A stretch of 64,000 nucleotides of DNA from Glandiceps talaboti. Lineage: Eukaryota > Hemichordata > Enteropneusta > Spengelidae. The position numbers and the translations under genes are program-made. Below the pieces are notes generated by a model, which did no database searches, had not been told where the DNA came from, and worked only from the letters and a program-made list of their open reading frames with translations. Location of the stretch: assembly GCF_964340395.1 (NCBI RefSeq), contig NC_135554.1, positions 10,200,475 to 10,264,474 of the forward strand, given 5' to 3'. Within the stretch, counting starts at the first letter, position 1, and each line of letters opens with the position of its first letter. Below are positions 1-15,685 of the stretch, one piece after another.

Positions 1-31
<31 letters not shown>

Positions 32-96
32 TACATACATACATACATACATACATACATACATACATACATACATACATACATACATACATACAC

Positions 97-143
<47 letters not shown>

Positions 144-183
144 CATACATACAAACACATACATACATACATACATACATACA

Positions 184-217
<34 letters not shown>

Positions 218-384
218 CATACATACAAACACATACATACATACATACATACATACATACATACATACATACTTGTACATACATACATACATACATACAT
301 ACATACATACATGTACATACATACATACATACATACATACATACATACATACATACATACATACATACATACATACATACAAAC
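1..384. repeat. (CATA)n microsatellite
   Basis: Nearly pure tetranucleotide CATA array, interrupted by short CACA, TATA and CTTG/TGTA variants. It fills the left edge of the window and lies in an intron of the RCHY1-like gene, since the first visible exon starts at 420. Reading frames through it give only Met-Tyr-Val-Cys or Thr-Tyr-Ile-His runs and are not genes. Confidence 0.97.
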
Positions 385-419
385 ATACTAAAGAATCTCA
401 TGTTGAATTTGCATTTCAG

Positions 420-2171
420 TGGTTTCAGTTGTCCTTTGTGTAATCAGTCCATGCTAAGTATGAAATCTGTCTGGAAAATGTTGGATGAAGAAGTTAGAAA
501 TACACAAATGCCACCCGAATATGCAAACTACTTGGTTCAGGTAATATCATACATTGCTCACAGTGCTTTATAATGCCTTCTACACATTGTTTTTGTGCAC
601 AAGACAACAGCTCAGAGACCAGTTAGTAACACCTGTATTAAGTGGTCTCAGAGCCATCATCTTGTGAAAATAAGGCTACAATGGCACAAGGAGAGGGTCT
701 CATGGCTGTTTTGATATCAATATTTATGTAAGGAAGTCATGGTATTGTTTTCTTTCTATATAGAGGGTGTTCAGAAATTACAAGGGGGTGTGGTGTTCTT
801 GTTGCACTGTTCTTGGAGACTGGTCTATTTTCATTGAAATTGAGATAGTAGATAAAAGGCAAATAACTGCTTTTCTAGTCTCTTACCTTGAAAAAGGATA
901 CATAACAGAAACACAAGTTAGCACTCTTATAAATGTGTCTTCTATTGAGTGTTTGGCGGGAAAAGTCTACAAAGAAAATACTACAAAAGTGATATTTTGC
1001 TTCCATCAAACTGATGATAAAATCATAGGTATACAAGTGGTTTTCATTTATTTCTATAACTTAAGTGAAATAGCAAAGTATTCTTGGGCCATTAAGTACT
1101 TCACAATTTGTGTCATTTTCTCAAATCTCAACTACTTAAGAAAGTTGTTACACATGATTCTGAGAAAGTCATGCTAACTATTAATGCGTCACAAGTATTG
1201 AAATTTCAAAGGGGGGGGGGAGAGTATAGATTGAAATTTATTACTGACTTGAAGATATTTTATTGATTGTTTAAATTGCATGAAATATACATTTGAGTTG
1301 ATTCCAACATCAGTTTACTAATTCCTTACATTATAAGCATCCTTCAATGTTTTATTGAAGTTTTCTAAGGAGCTGATGGTGCTGAAATAATGTATACAAC
1401 TTGTACTTTAATCTTTAATAAAGTACTTGACTCTGATGTGTTTTGATCTATAGATTCTATGCAGAGATTGTCACAAAGAAAGTAAAATTGTGTTCCATGT
1501 GCTAGGACTGAAATGTCAACACTGTGGCTCTTATAACACTTGTAGAACAGCTGAAGATGAAGAAAAGCTAGAAACGGTTACACCATCTCAGCAAGGTCAG
1601 TTAGACATGTATATACAGCCTTGTTTAACTTGATAGATAATAATAGTACTTTAACTGCTTAACAAAGCAGGATAATTGTAATTTAGAAAACTCTTTCTAA
1701 CTTAATTTAGGTAAAGAAACCTTTCTCCTCCATTACAACCCCACTGTATTTACAAGTAAGATGAGTAAGTTTGCAGTTTTGGGGATGACGTTGTTGCTCA
1801 ACTTTCAAGTCAATTTTGCAACCTGCGAAATATTTAAGTTGTACCCAAGATGGTTTTACGAAAACCCTTCATATGATAAATCTATACCACTAGTAAGCTC
1901 ACAAAATGTCATGAAGTTGAATGAGCAGGCATATTTCGTTCGCTCTGTGGGCATGTGGCCACCAGAAGTTACAGTTGCAGAAGTTACTACTTGTGACTTC
2001 CTAATTCTTCAGATTAAGTGTATGTATATATATAGTAAATATTCATATTATATTATAGTATTATAGTATGTATATAGTAAGTAATATGTATGTATGTATG
2101 TATTGTATGTATTTATGTATGTATGTATGTATGTATGTATGTATGTATGTATGTATGTATGTATGTATGTA

Positions 2172-2204
<33 letters not shown>

Positions 2205-2615
2205 ATGTACGTACATACGTACGTACGTACGTATGTGTTCTTATCAACGTGTCCACATAATTACACATAATTCTAATTAATCATGAACTAGACATTGCCT
2301 AATTACATTGATAATTTAATTAATTATTACATCCCTAAAAGGGTAAAATTACAATACATGTTATCCTCCATTGATTGTCTTTATGGAGCAGATCCTGTAG
2401 ATGTTGAAAATGATGACTCGCCCACTCCTGACAATGAAGATGGTGATGTCAGAGATAGCCAGGAAGGTGAAAGTGACATTATAACTGACAATACTGTGGG
2501 CAATGAACAAAGCACTCTGACCAGTCATGACAACAGCAATGATGATTCAGATGAAGATAGTGATAGTTTTCAGACGGCTGAAGGTAGTAATGACGAAGAT
2601 GGCACACCAGTTTGA
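420..2615 (+). CDS. RCHY1: RCHY1/Pirh2-like RING and CHY zinc-finger E3 ubiquitin ligase, last three exons (5' part off window)
   Basis: RCHY1 (Pirh2) is a RING-type E3 ubiquitin ligase whose vertebrate form ubiquitinates p53. Three exons join in frame: 420-540, 1454-1595 and 2392-2615, with stop TGA at 2613. The first exon begins with the last RING cysteine pair (GFSCPLC), then a Met/Trp-rich linker and the family-typical MPPEY. The second encodes the C-terminal zinc ribbon, with the knuckles CRDC and CQHC and the closing SYNTC. Each junction has an AG acceptor and GT donor, and the phases (0, then 1) fit. The last exon adds a 74-residue tail dense in Asp, Glu, Ser and Thr that I do not recall in human RCHY1. 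The N-terminal CHY zinc fingers and most of the RING lie left of the window. The family call is strong; the acidic last exon rests on phase and splice-site fit only. Confidence 0.87.
764..1026 (+). other. Unrecognised exon-like open stretch inside an RCHY1-like intron
   Basis: An AG acceptor after a pyrimidine-rich run (ends 763) and a GTATAC donor-like site at 1027 bracket about 88 uninterrupted codons. The translation has mixed composition, contains CSCC and ends in TDDKI, unlike the low-complexity frames nearby. It matches no part of RCHY1 that I know. It could be an alternative exon, a fragment of a nested or retroposed gene, or chance. The open frame continues past the donor to 1177. Confidence 0.2.
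1761..2066 (+). CDS. Hypothetical small secreted protein nested in an RCHY1-like intron
   Basis: ORF of 101 codons with a true ATG, in the same orientation as the host gene and lying between its exons 1454-1595 and 2392-2615. The first 22 residues look like a signal peptide: MSKF, then a hydrophobic core (VLGMTLLLNF), then small residues ending ATC. About 55 residues of ordinary composition follow (LYPRWFYENPSYDK, MWPPEV). The last 15 or so residues run into Tyr/Ile-rich simple DNA and are unlikely to be real, so if it is a gene the coding part probably ends or is spliced near residue 80. I do not recognise a family. A decayed retrocopy or chance ORF is possible. Confidence 0.25.
   Translation: MSKFAVLGMTLLLNFQVNFATCEIFKLYPRWFYENPSYDKSIPLVSSQNVMKLNEQAYFVRSVGMWPPEVTVAEVTTCDFLILQIKCMYIYSKYSYYIIVL
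2083..2233. repeat. (TATG)n/(TG)n/(TACG)n microsatellite
   Basis: Compound simple repeat in the last RCHY1-like intron: TATG units, a short TG run, TATG again, then a TACG run that reads the same on both strands. Confidence 0.95.
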
Positions 2616-2660
2616 CTAAAATGAGAGTTAGTGTACATTAGGCCAAAAATATATATATAT

Positions 2661-2996
2661 CTGGTTCTGGTCAGCACGCGTGTGCCCTGAATACCCTCGC
2701 GTCGATCCTTTTTTTCTGATAATTTTTGCTTTCCCGTTCTTTATTTATTCCTGATATCAGGGGAACAAGCAGCTGAAATCTACCCTACATACCAAGACTG
2801 CTTAAATACAAAGCCTAAACTGCTTTGAAGAAAAAGGAAGTTTTTCAAGAGATAAATATGATAGAACAGAGTATGTAAAGTGTCAAAAAAATGTGTATTT
2901 ACTAATTTGCAAAAAAAAAAAAAAAAAAAAAAAATTAGGGGAAAAAAAAAATTCGCGTCGTGGCACCACTTTACAGTTTACCCTGACCAGAACCAG
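2661..2996. mobile_element. MITE, family A copy 1 (perfect 14-bp terminal inverted repeats)
   Basis: The left end CTGGTTCTGGTCAG at 2661 is the exact reverse complement of the right end CTGACCAGAACCAG at 2983-2996. Both ends are flanked by (AT)n, so a target duplication cannot be delimited. Sub-terminal GCGTCG-type blocks occur near both ends, and an A-rich run sits inside (about 2911-2950). There is no coding capacity. It starts 45 bp after the RCHY1-like stop codon and so may lie in the 3' UTR. A diverged relative is at 53861-54245. Confidence 0.8.
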
Positions 2997-3000
2997 ATAT

Positions 3001-5514
3001 ATATATATATTTGTTTTGCCTTACATATCTCTTCACAAACAATTACAGATTTGGTTTTGGTTTTCAGAGCTATATCAAAAGAAAGAAGGACATCATACAC
3101 ATGTATCTGTTAATATTTATGTTGATTTACCAAGTTGGTGGACATCATATCTGGTAATATTTACACTTAGGTTGATTACCAAGCTGATGGAAATTTTTGG
3201 TCAATATTTATATTGTTTTCTATATACTGCAGACAGTAACTTTTAATTAATGATGTATAAATTTGATTTTTTACAACTATTTAAGGATTGATTTTTAAGA
3301 GTTGATTTTATGATTATCTGATAGAAGATTAGTCTTGTTCTTTGGATATTTACTAAGTTAGTTAGTACATGTACCCACTATACCACTCACAACTCATTCA
3401 GTTGTACATGTACAAGGTGAATGTAATATTTAAGGTCTGTACGTTGCAGTAATGATGTAATAATGAATGATGTTGTAAAAGACACGCTTTATAATGTATG
3501 TGTGCGATAATTTAGAAATCTACTCGTAGACCCTCCACTTAAAAACTTGGTGGAGGGTCTATGCTCTACTTAACACAAGTTACTTGGAATTATCTGCAGA
3601 GTTGAACTGATTGTTCTTTGTACAGTTTGTAGGACTGGTATACCTTGGTGATAATATGGTATGGTTATCATTATGGGTATATGGTATGATATATGATAGG
3701 ACGTGATATGATATATGATATGATTACTATATATATGATATACATGATGATATGATATATGATATGAATGTCTTAGATATTATAACACATTTATAACACA
3801 AGCTATCCAATGTTTAATCCAGACCAAGTCACATGGGGTAAACTAGATTACCATATTTGTCTAGCTGTATTTGATAAAATGATGGTGTCCCCATAAACTA
3901 GTTTGTGATAACTTCCGTTCATAATTACATTATGTATTTATAAGCAAAGGCTGTCAAGATTGTGTGCACTTCAAGACTAAAATGCTGCATGAATTATCTT
4001 TTGTAAGAAACTCTATGATGTATTTGCTTGTGCAAATAGTGTAAGTACCGTATTTGTAACATTTGATGGGTGAATCTTTATGTATCTGATAATTAGGGCA
4101 AGGTACATGTAGCTGTTACTGAGTAGCTATTACTGATAAGCACATGTATGTAAATAGCTAGAATTAGTAGAAATGTCTTTAATTTCAGTAAAATTCAACT
4201 ATGTGAACATGTATTGTGTCATGAAAGAGCTATTTGGCATTCTAGGTGAGCAAACTTCATGACCGTAAGGTAATAATGACTCTTGTCCTCAATACAAAAT
4301 AGTTGGAATTTGACAGTCTTTAGATACTGGTACAGTAACATTAATTTCCACACAGAGCTAGTCCTCAGTGTCATGGAGAAATTGTTATAACTTTTTTATT
4401 TTAATTTCACTTAAGTGATTAGAAAGGTGTGTGTGTGTGTGTGTGGGGGGGGGGGGGGTGTAGGTTTTTAGAAGTTAGCAGGCCAGATGTCATTTCTACC
4501 TCATAGGGCATCGAATATACATGTACTATCCTTCAGTAGTAGATAATATGAGTGTATAGGAAAGAGTCTGGATGTAAGCAACTTTGGATAGGTATAACTA
4601 AATAAGGACACAAAGCTATCAATTTTAAGCTTAACAAAATATATTTTATTTCAGTTTCAAACCACTTATTGCTTAGTTTTTTCCCGTGACTTTGTTCAGA
4701 ACTAAGTATTAATCATTTTAGACATCTGTTTAAAACAATTTGTTGATCACATTAGTACAAAAATTATAGGCAAGGTACATTTTATCTTAACTGCATATCT
4801 TTATGCTTAATGACCCAGAAAAGTCACTTTCAGTATTATCCTCTCTGAAATAAAGAAAACTGGCAAATCTTGCTCAAGGGGCTTTCTTTACAGTGGTAGT
4901 GGGGTGGAAACAAATAAAGTAACCTAGAGCTTCTAGTCTCTTCAAGCAATAGCCTCAGCCATGTTTCTTGGCAAGGTATAAAGAAAGAAGGAGCTCCTAA
5001 CATTTTTTCCCATAATGCTTCATATCAGTGTACTGCAGATCTCTTGTTCCATTTCATCAATCATTAGTTGATTAGATTTGTAGTTTCAGGCAGTATTACA
5101 TAAATGTTATGTACATACACCAAGCAACTGTTTACATATTACATTTAATTTCATTTACCTAAAACATGACTAAAATTTATCCAAAGTTCAATTAAAATAC
5201 ATTGAATATTTACATGCATCTACTGTTTCTTTGTCTTTTTGTCTTACCTTTATTTAAAACAATTACAGATACATACTATAAAGTTTGTAAAATCCAAATT
5301 ATTTGTAGGACAATTCATGTATTGTCACGTAACAAGCAATGTGTTTTTTGCTAAATGTTGAGGGAACCTTGGCCTTGGTAACATACAGGGATAATTCAAG
5401 TAAAGCTGGCAATATGATAGTCTCTGGTATACATTGTATATTAATTACATCTGGGCATCACAGGGAATTGTCTTGGAATTCACTGGTAGGTATACATTAC
5501 CTACATATTGTATT
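3001..5514. other. Intergenic DNA without recognisable genes
   Basis: AT-rich non-coding sequence downstream of the RCHY1-like gene. It contains a perfect hairpin (3527-3561), degenerate GATAT runs (3655-3780) and a (GT)n/(G)n tract (4427-4460). No ORF here looks like a gene. Confidence 0.6.
3527..3561. repeat. Perfect 12-bp hairpin
   Basis: TAGACCCTCCAC at 3527-3538 pairs with GTGGAGGGTCTA at 3550-3561 across an 11-bp loop. The GC-rich stem stands out in AT-rich intergenic DNA. It may be the remnant of a short inverted-repeat element; no run of T follows that would suggest a Pol III terminator. Confidence 0.7.
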
Positions 5515-5650
5515 TAGCTAAAACACTGTAGCGTTGTGTTTACTATTGTACTGGTATGGAGTGAACATGTTTCAAAGGGCAATGTGTTATATGAATTAAG
5601 TATTTCCTTATTTAGTAAATCTGGGAAATACTGCATTTAGCTAAAACATA

Positions 5651-5743
5651 GACTGTAAGATACGTCGTGACGTTTCGCCCTCACCGGCGTGTTAGGGGTT
5701 GGCCAATGTTTGAGGGCGCACCGTCACGGCGTACCTTACAGAC
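5651..5743. mobile_element. 93-bp MITE/foldback, copy 1
   Basis: Ends GACTGTAAGATACG and CGTACCTTACAGAC are imperfect inverted repeats of about 32 bp, spanning a GTCGTGACG / CGTCACGGC block. TA lies on each side, compatible with a Tc1/mariner-type TA target duplication. The element is GC-rich against AT-rich flanks and has no coding capacity. Confidence 0.75.
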
Positions 5744-5879
5744 TAGCTAAAACACTGTAGCGTTGTGTTTACTATTGTACTCGTATGGAGTGAACATGTT
5801 TCAAAGGGCAATGTGTTATATGAATTAAGTATTTCCTTATTTAGTAAATCTGGGAAATACTGCATTTAGCTAAAACATA

Positions 5880-5972
5880 GACTGTAAGATACGTCGTGAC
5901 GTTTCGCCCTCACCGGCGTGTTAGGGGTTGGCCAATGTTTGAGGGCGCACCGTCACGGCGTACCTTACAGAC
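5880..5972. mobile_element. 93-bp MITE/foldback, copy 2 (carried by tandem duplication)
   Basis: Same element as at 5651-5743, displaced by exactly 229 bp. It was therefore duplicated with its host unit and did not insert independently. Confidence 0.75.
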
Positions 5973-6589
5973 TAGCTAAAACACTGTAGCGTTGTGTTTA
6001 CTATTGTACTGGTATGGAGTGAACATGTTTCAAAGGGCAATGTGTTATATGAATTAAGAATTTCCTTATTTAGTAAATCTGGGAAATTAGACAACCTTAC
6101 AAAGTAATACTGCATTTAGCTAAAACACTGTCGAATTGTGCTTACTACATGTAGTTCCATACTTGTTACTAGTATGGAATGACGTGTCATGGCAGGCCAG
6201 TATTCATATGTACTATAAATGGTTACAGGTGAATTAAATTAGTGCACACTATGTCCTCATTTAGCTGTTTCACCATATTTTTGCAAATTATATGCACAGT
6301 AGTCACCTGTGATAAAGTAAAACAATCCACAAATAGAGCAGTCCACATTTCTCTGTAATATCAATGCAATTTTTTTTATCAATAATGCTAGAAATTCACA
6401 CTTTCGGCTGACAACTCTCTCACTGAAAAAAAACTTTACTCTTGACAATAGATTATGATTCAGTATGGTGTATAGTACAACTGTCAAAAAAGCCACAAAT
6501 AGATGTAGAATGTGCTTGAAAAAACTAGCTGTAACTGGGTATTGGTTTTCAAAACAAACAAACAACCAACAATACATTCACTGAAAACT

Positions 6590-6815
6590 GTTAGAACACC
6601 AATAATTAGATATTGTACATGTTAATTAGAGGTAGATTTGATCTGTAAACAGTACATTACCAGGTTGAAATCATGTATACAGCTACACAAATACATTGTT
6701 TACTAACAAGGGAGTCAGTGCTGTTCTGGATGTTCGATATTACAAATCATTCTATCGGACAAAATTGTTTCAAAAATAATCATGTTACAGCTGTTGCAGC
6801 TTCAAAATAAATAAA
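6590..6815. repeat. Dispersed repeat family C, copy 1
   Basis: Shares ordered blocks with 18150-18545 and 37700-38030: CAATAATTAGAYATTGTACA, GTTAATTAG, a GTATACAGCTACA block, a CGATATTAC block, and TTACAGCT/CAGCTTC-like ends. All three copies have the same orientation. There are no obvious terminal inverted repeats or ORF. The type (SINE, MITE or decayed LINE end) is undetermined. Confidence 0.6.
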
Positions 6816-7348
6816 TACAATAGATATAAAATAAATTAAATATAAATCCATGTTGTTTTTGTATAAACACAACATAACATACAAATCATGTATGTCAGAT
6901 TATTAGTAACTGTATGTAGACTCCTGTTCTTGAAGCAATATTTTCATTAAGTCTGGGGTATTACATTGCCACCTACTGTATGTGGAGCTACGTGGCCATT
7001 GTTGAGATCTGTTACTGTCGCTGATTGGACAAAAATGATTCCAAATTTTCATTTTCGTCAACTCTATTGTGTATATTTACCAGATATCATTGTATAAACA
7101 TTGTGAAAAGCACCTTTGTTTGTAGCTTAACTAATATACTTTTAGCAAGAGTTGCTACCATGTGATTTTACTTCAGAGGTCATGTTGTGGGTCAGCCTCT
7201 CCATGCAGCCATCTTGTAACAATCACTTATATTGTAATGCCTTGGAGTCTACTGGGGGCAGAGAGTCTGGGTAACTGAGACAGCTTAGACTCCTGTTCTT
7301 GAAACAATATCCTCTTGGCAAATAACTATGGTATTCAGTCTTTGGAAT

Positions 7349-11979
<4,631 letters not shown>

Positions 11980-11984
11980 ATCGA

Positions 11985-12197
11985 CCGACTGCTGCACTTT
12001 TGTCTTTGATGAGTGCAGTAGCTCACACAATTACATCATACACATGTACGCGGTGAATGTATACACGTGCCGTAGACTCTGAAGGTCTACGGCACCGACT
12101 GCTGCACTTTTGTCTTTGATGAGTGCAGTAGCTCACACAATTACATCATACACATGTACGCGGTGAATGTATACACGTGCCGTAGACTCTGAAGGTC
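11985..12197. repeat. Tandem duplication of the SLC16 gene 1 5' leader (110-bp period)
   Basis: Two copies begin with CCGACTGCTGCAC at 11985 and 12095 and are identical by eye for 103 bp. The duplicated block ends 5 bp before the start codon of SLC16 gene 1, so it should be 5' UTR or proximal promoter. The seven-base junction TACGGCA is the reverse complement of TGCCGTA a few bases away, forming a 9-bp stem (12068-12076 with 12086-12094). That looks like template-switching during duplication. Confidence 0.9.
12031..12045 (-). promoter_or_regulatory. Minimal upstream ORF (four codons plus stop), duplicated
   Basis: On the minus strand ATG TGT ATG ATG TAA lies 52 bp upstream of the SLC16 gene 1 start, in the same frame and closed by TAA. 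An identical copy is at 12141-12155 through the leader duplication. If both are in the mRNA they could reduce initiation at the main ATG. Transcription start is unknown. Confidence 0.4.
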
Positions 12198-12689
12198 ACT
12201 CAGTATAAATGTCCCATCACTCTATAAATACATTCACTCATGCCAGTCAGTGACAATATTACTTTACGTCAAGGATGCGCCAGCAAATTAAAGATATGTC
12301 ACGTGGAGGCTGCCCACAGGCACTTGTAAACCGGAGTAATTGAATAAATAATATGTGGGTGTTTTTTTTTCGAAATAAAATCCTTAAATATGGATTTTAT
12401 ATTTCAGTGATAACAGTGATGGTCGTGTACTACTTATTCATTGTCAAAACAACAATACATGATTATGTATATTCCAATAAACAAGTACAGACTTATGAAC
12501 CGACCAGCATACATAGTCCTGCTTGCAGACGAAGTAAGTATCCACAGAGACATTGTCAGAATCAAGTGCCGTACTCGGACCAGCTGATAAGAGTTCGCCT
12601 TCAACCAGTCGTCTCTCCAACATCGAGATGGAGATATATAATTTTGTGTACAAATTTTATGGTATTAAAAACTGTAGTCTCGGACACAG

Positions 12690-13398
<709 letters not shown>

Positions 13399-13868
13399 GT
13401 CGTCTGACTCTTTCAGTCATCCGTTCAATGCGAACCATACCGGCATCACTGCGATTCTCACGTTTCTCTGTGGCATGCCAGCCTATACATAAAATAAAGG
13501 TCATTGTCCTAGACTATTGTCTGGGGGTATTTCATAATTCAATGACTGAAAAAATAGACGTGCTGGACCATCATCCTATAGGAACAAATGTCTTCCCTGT
13601 GGGTGGTTTGATTATGTCAGTTATACACTTTGGGTGTTTGCGGATGTTCATTGCGAAAGCGTAATGCCTTTGTCCCGTGACCGTTGTAATTATATACCAA
13701 AATACAATGGTCTGCCAGTGACACTAACCATAGATGACGGAAGTTTGGTGTGAAGCAAGGTGACATTTAAACATCATAATCGTTGAATTAAAAAAATCAT
13801 CATATGACAATAACATTGCATCAACAGGACAATGTAATGGCATCAATGTGTATGTTTTAACCACTGTA

Positions 13869-13869
<1 letters not shown>

Positions 13870-13899
<30 letters not shown>

Positions 13900-13949
13900 T
13901 GTATGTATGTATGTATGTATGTATGTATGTATGTATGTATGTATGTGTG

Positions 13950-13996
<47 letters not shown>

Positions 13997-14068
13997 ATGT
14001 ATGTATGTATGTATGTATGTATGTATGTGTATGTCTCTGTGTTTGTGTGTGTGTGTGTGGGGGGGGGG
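13870..14068. repeat. (TATG)n/(GT)n/(G)n compound microsatellite
   Basis: TATG array, GT run, second TATG array, GT run and a G9 tract. Only low-complexity frames cross it. Confidence 0.96.
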
Positions 14069-15650
14069 TGTGTTGAATATCCAAACGTGAGATTGCATTC
14101 CTTTGTTTATATTCATGTTGCCCCTAAGTTAAAACGTGCGTTAGTAGGCGTACGTTTTCTTGTTTTATTAATTAAAATTAAAAGTGTTAAAAATAGCCTT
14201 TTATCGCCACTGCACGATACTGAATATATCGTATCATATCATACTGTTGACATACGTCATATTATGAGTAATGGACTTATGGCGTCATGTGGTTATCATG
14301 TGCCCGTGACCAGTTCCTACATTTGTTGAATTTTTTATGCTCTTATTTCCTAAATTTAGTTTTAGGGTCTTTTTTATGACGTCAAACAACAATGACCACG
14401 TGATTCCAACCTCTTATTGCTCACAGGGGATTGTCGTTTGCTTTGACAAACCATCATTGACTCATTCGTCCTGACAAAGTCAGTATAGTGCGCGCCCATC
14501 CAGTTCTTGCCTTCGAGCTCGGTCAATGAGATGTCAGACCTCTATGAGATGAGATCAAAACATGGGAATTAATTAATGCTGCCTTCAAACAAATTCACTC
14601 AGGTAGTAATTTTACGTTCTAACGGACTTCCTATTGTTACGTTTCACAGTGGAAAACAACCAATGCCTTATGGTGACAGAGAACTACGAGAGTCCTCAAG
14701 TTACACAATGGATTATATCGGAGCGAGCCATGTCTCGTTTTACGCCTTTCTTTTTCGACCTATGTCTAAAAAAAGTAATTGCACACAAGGGAGGGTAATG
14801 GTTTAAACAAAGGAAAATGAGAGAATTTAGAACACGTAATCAGGAGTGGGTTAAATTTCCTCCTGCCCCCCCCCCCACCCCCCGTGTGTTATTACTAACA
14901 TGTATCTCAACGAAATATTTGAAGGCTAGCAAGCTGCTCTTGGCGAATAATTTCTATGTCATGCGAGATACAATTTGCATTCGATTAAAAAGACAAATTT
15001 AGGTCATCTTAAGACCATAGCCGTGTTTACGAGATTTAAACCATGATAATATTCAACGTTAATGACACAGTACTAACGTTGAAAATACTGTATATCATAC
15101 CGTAATTCATATGAATGTAACATAAAAAAAACCCAGCGTTTCCATTCATACTGGCCACGATTCAGTAGTTGTACGACCGTATATAGGAAATTATAGGTTG
15201 TATATTTGAAACGTACGTGACTGATTTGACCTGGTGTTGTTTACTGACGTGCAGAAAATTGATGATCACAACATTGCTATATCCCGTGAACTATATCTCG
15301 ACAAATAGTTGAAGTGTAAGTCATGCAAACTATATATGGACTTGTGTACATTGGTAAAGAGGAGAAACAATCCATTTAAAACGTGTGAGGGCGCCATTCT
15401 TTCGCCTGTATAGTATTTTCAGATCAACTGTGCTAAAGGTCCCAATAAAATGTAAGCAACAGGGCAGCAGGCAAAGGATTCAGCATATTCGATATGTCTT
15501 CTTACAAACTGTTTTTTTTTTTTTCAAACAAGGAAATTCACAAGCCACCTGTGATAATTGAACTGATTAAAATCTGATGTAGGAATATGGCTAGATTTGT
15601 TTTATTTAAAAATTTGCTCATTAAATATGCTCAGGAAATTATAACAGTAA

Positions 15651-15685
<35 letters not shown>

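Larger units (their letters stand above)
5515..6088. repeat. Tandem duplication, 2.5 copies of a 229-bp unit
   Basis: Copies start at 5515, 5744 and 5973, each with TAGCTAAAACACTGTAGCG, giving a spacing of exactly 229 bp. Copies one and two are almost identical. The third matches for about 115 bp, then diverges at GGGAAAT (6088). Copies one and two each contain a 93-bp inverted-repeat element at the same place, and the partial third lacks it. Confidence 0.92.

Noticed and set aside
1-384. Long Met-Tyr-Val-Cys reading frames here and at 13848-14330, 30383-30655, 44687-45653, 58946-59534 and 60492-60867
   Set aside because: They are frames through (CATA)n/(TATG)n and (CA)n arrays; they are open on both strands and have no independent sequence content.
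6257-6577. 106-codon minus-strand ORF
   Set aside because: AT-rich and hydrophobic by composition, no motif, next to repeats; probably chance.
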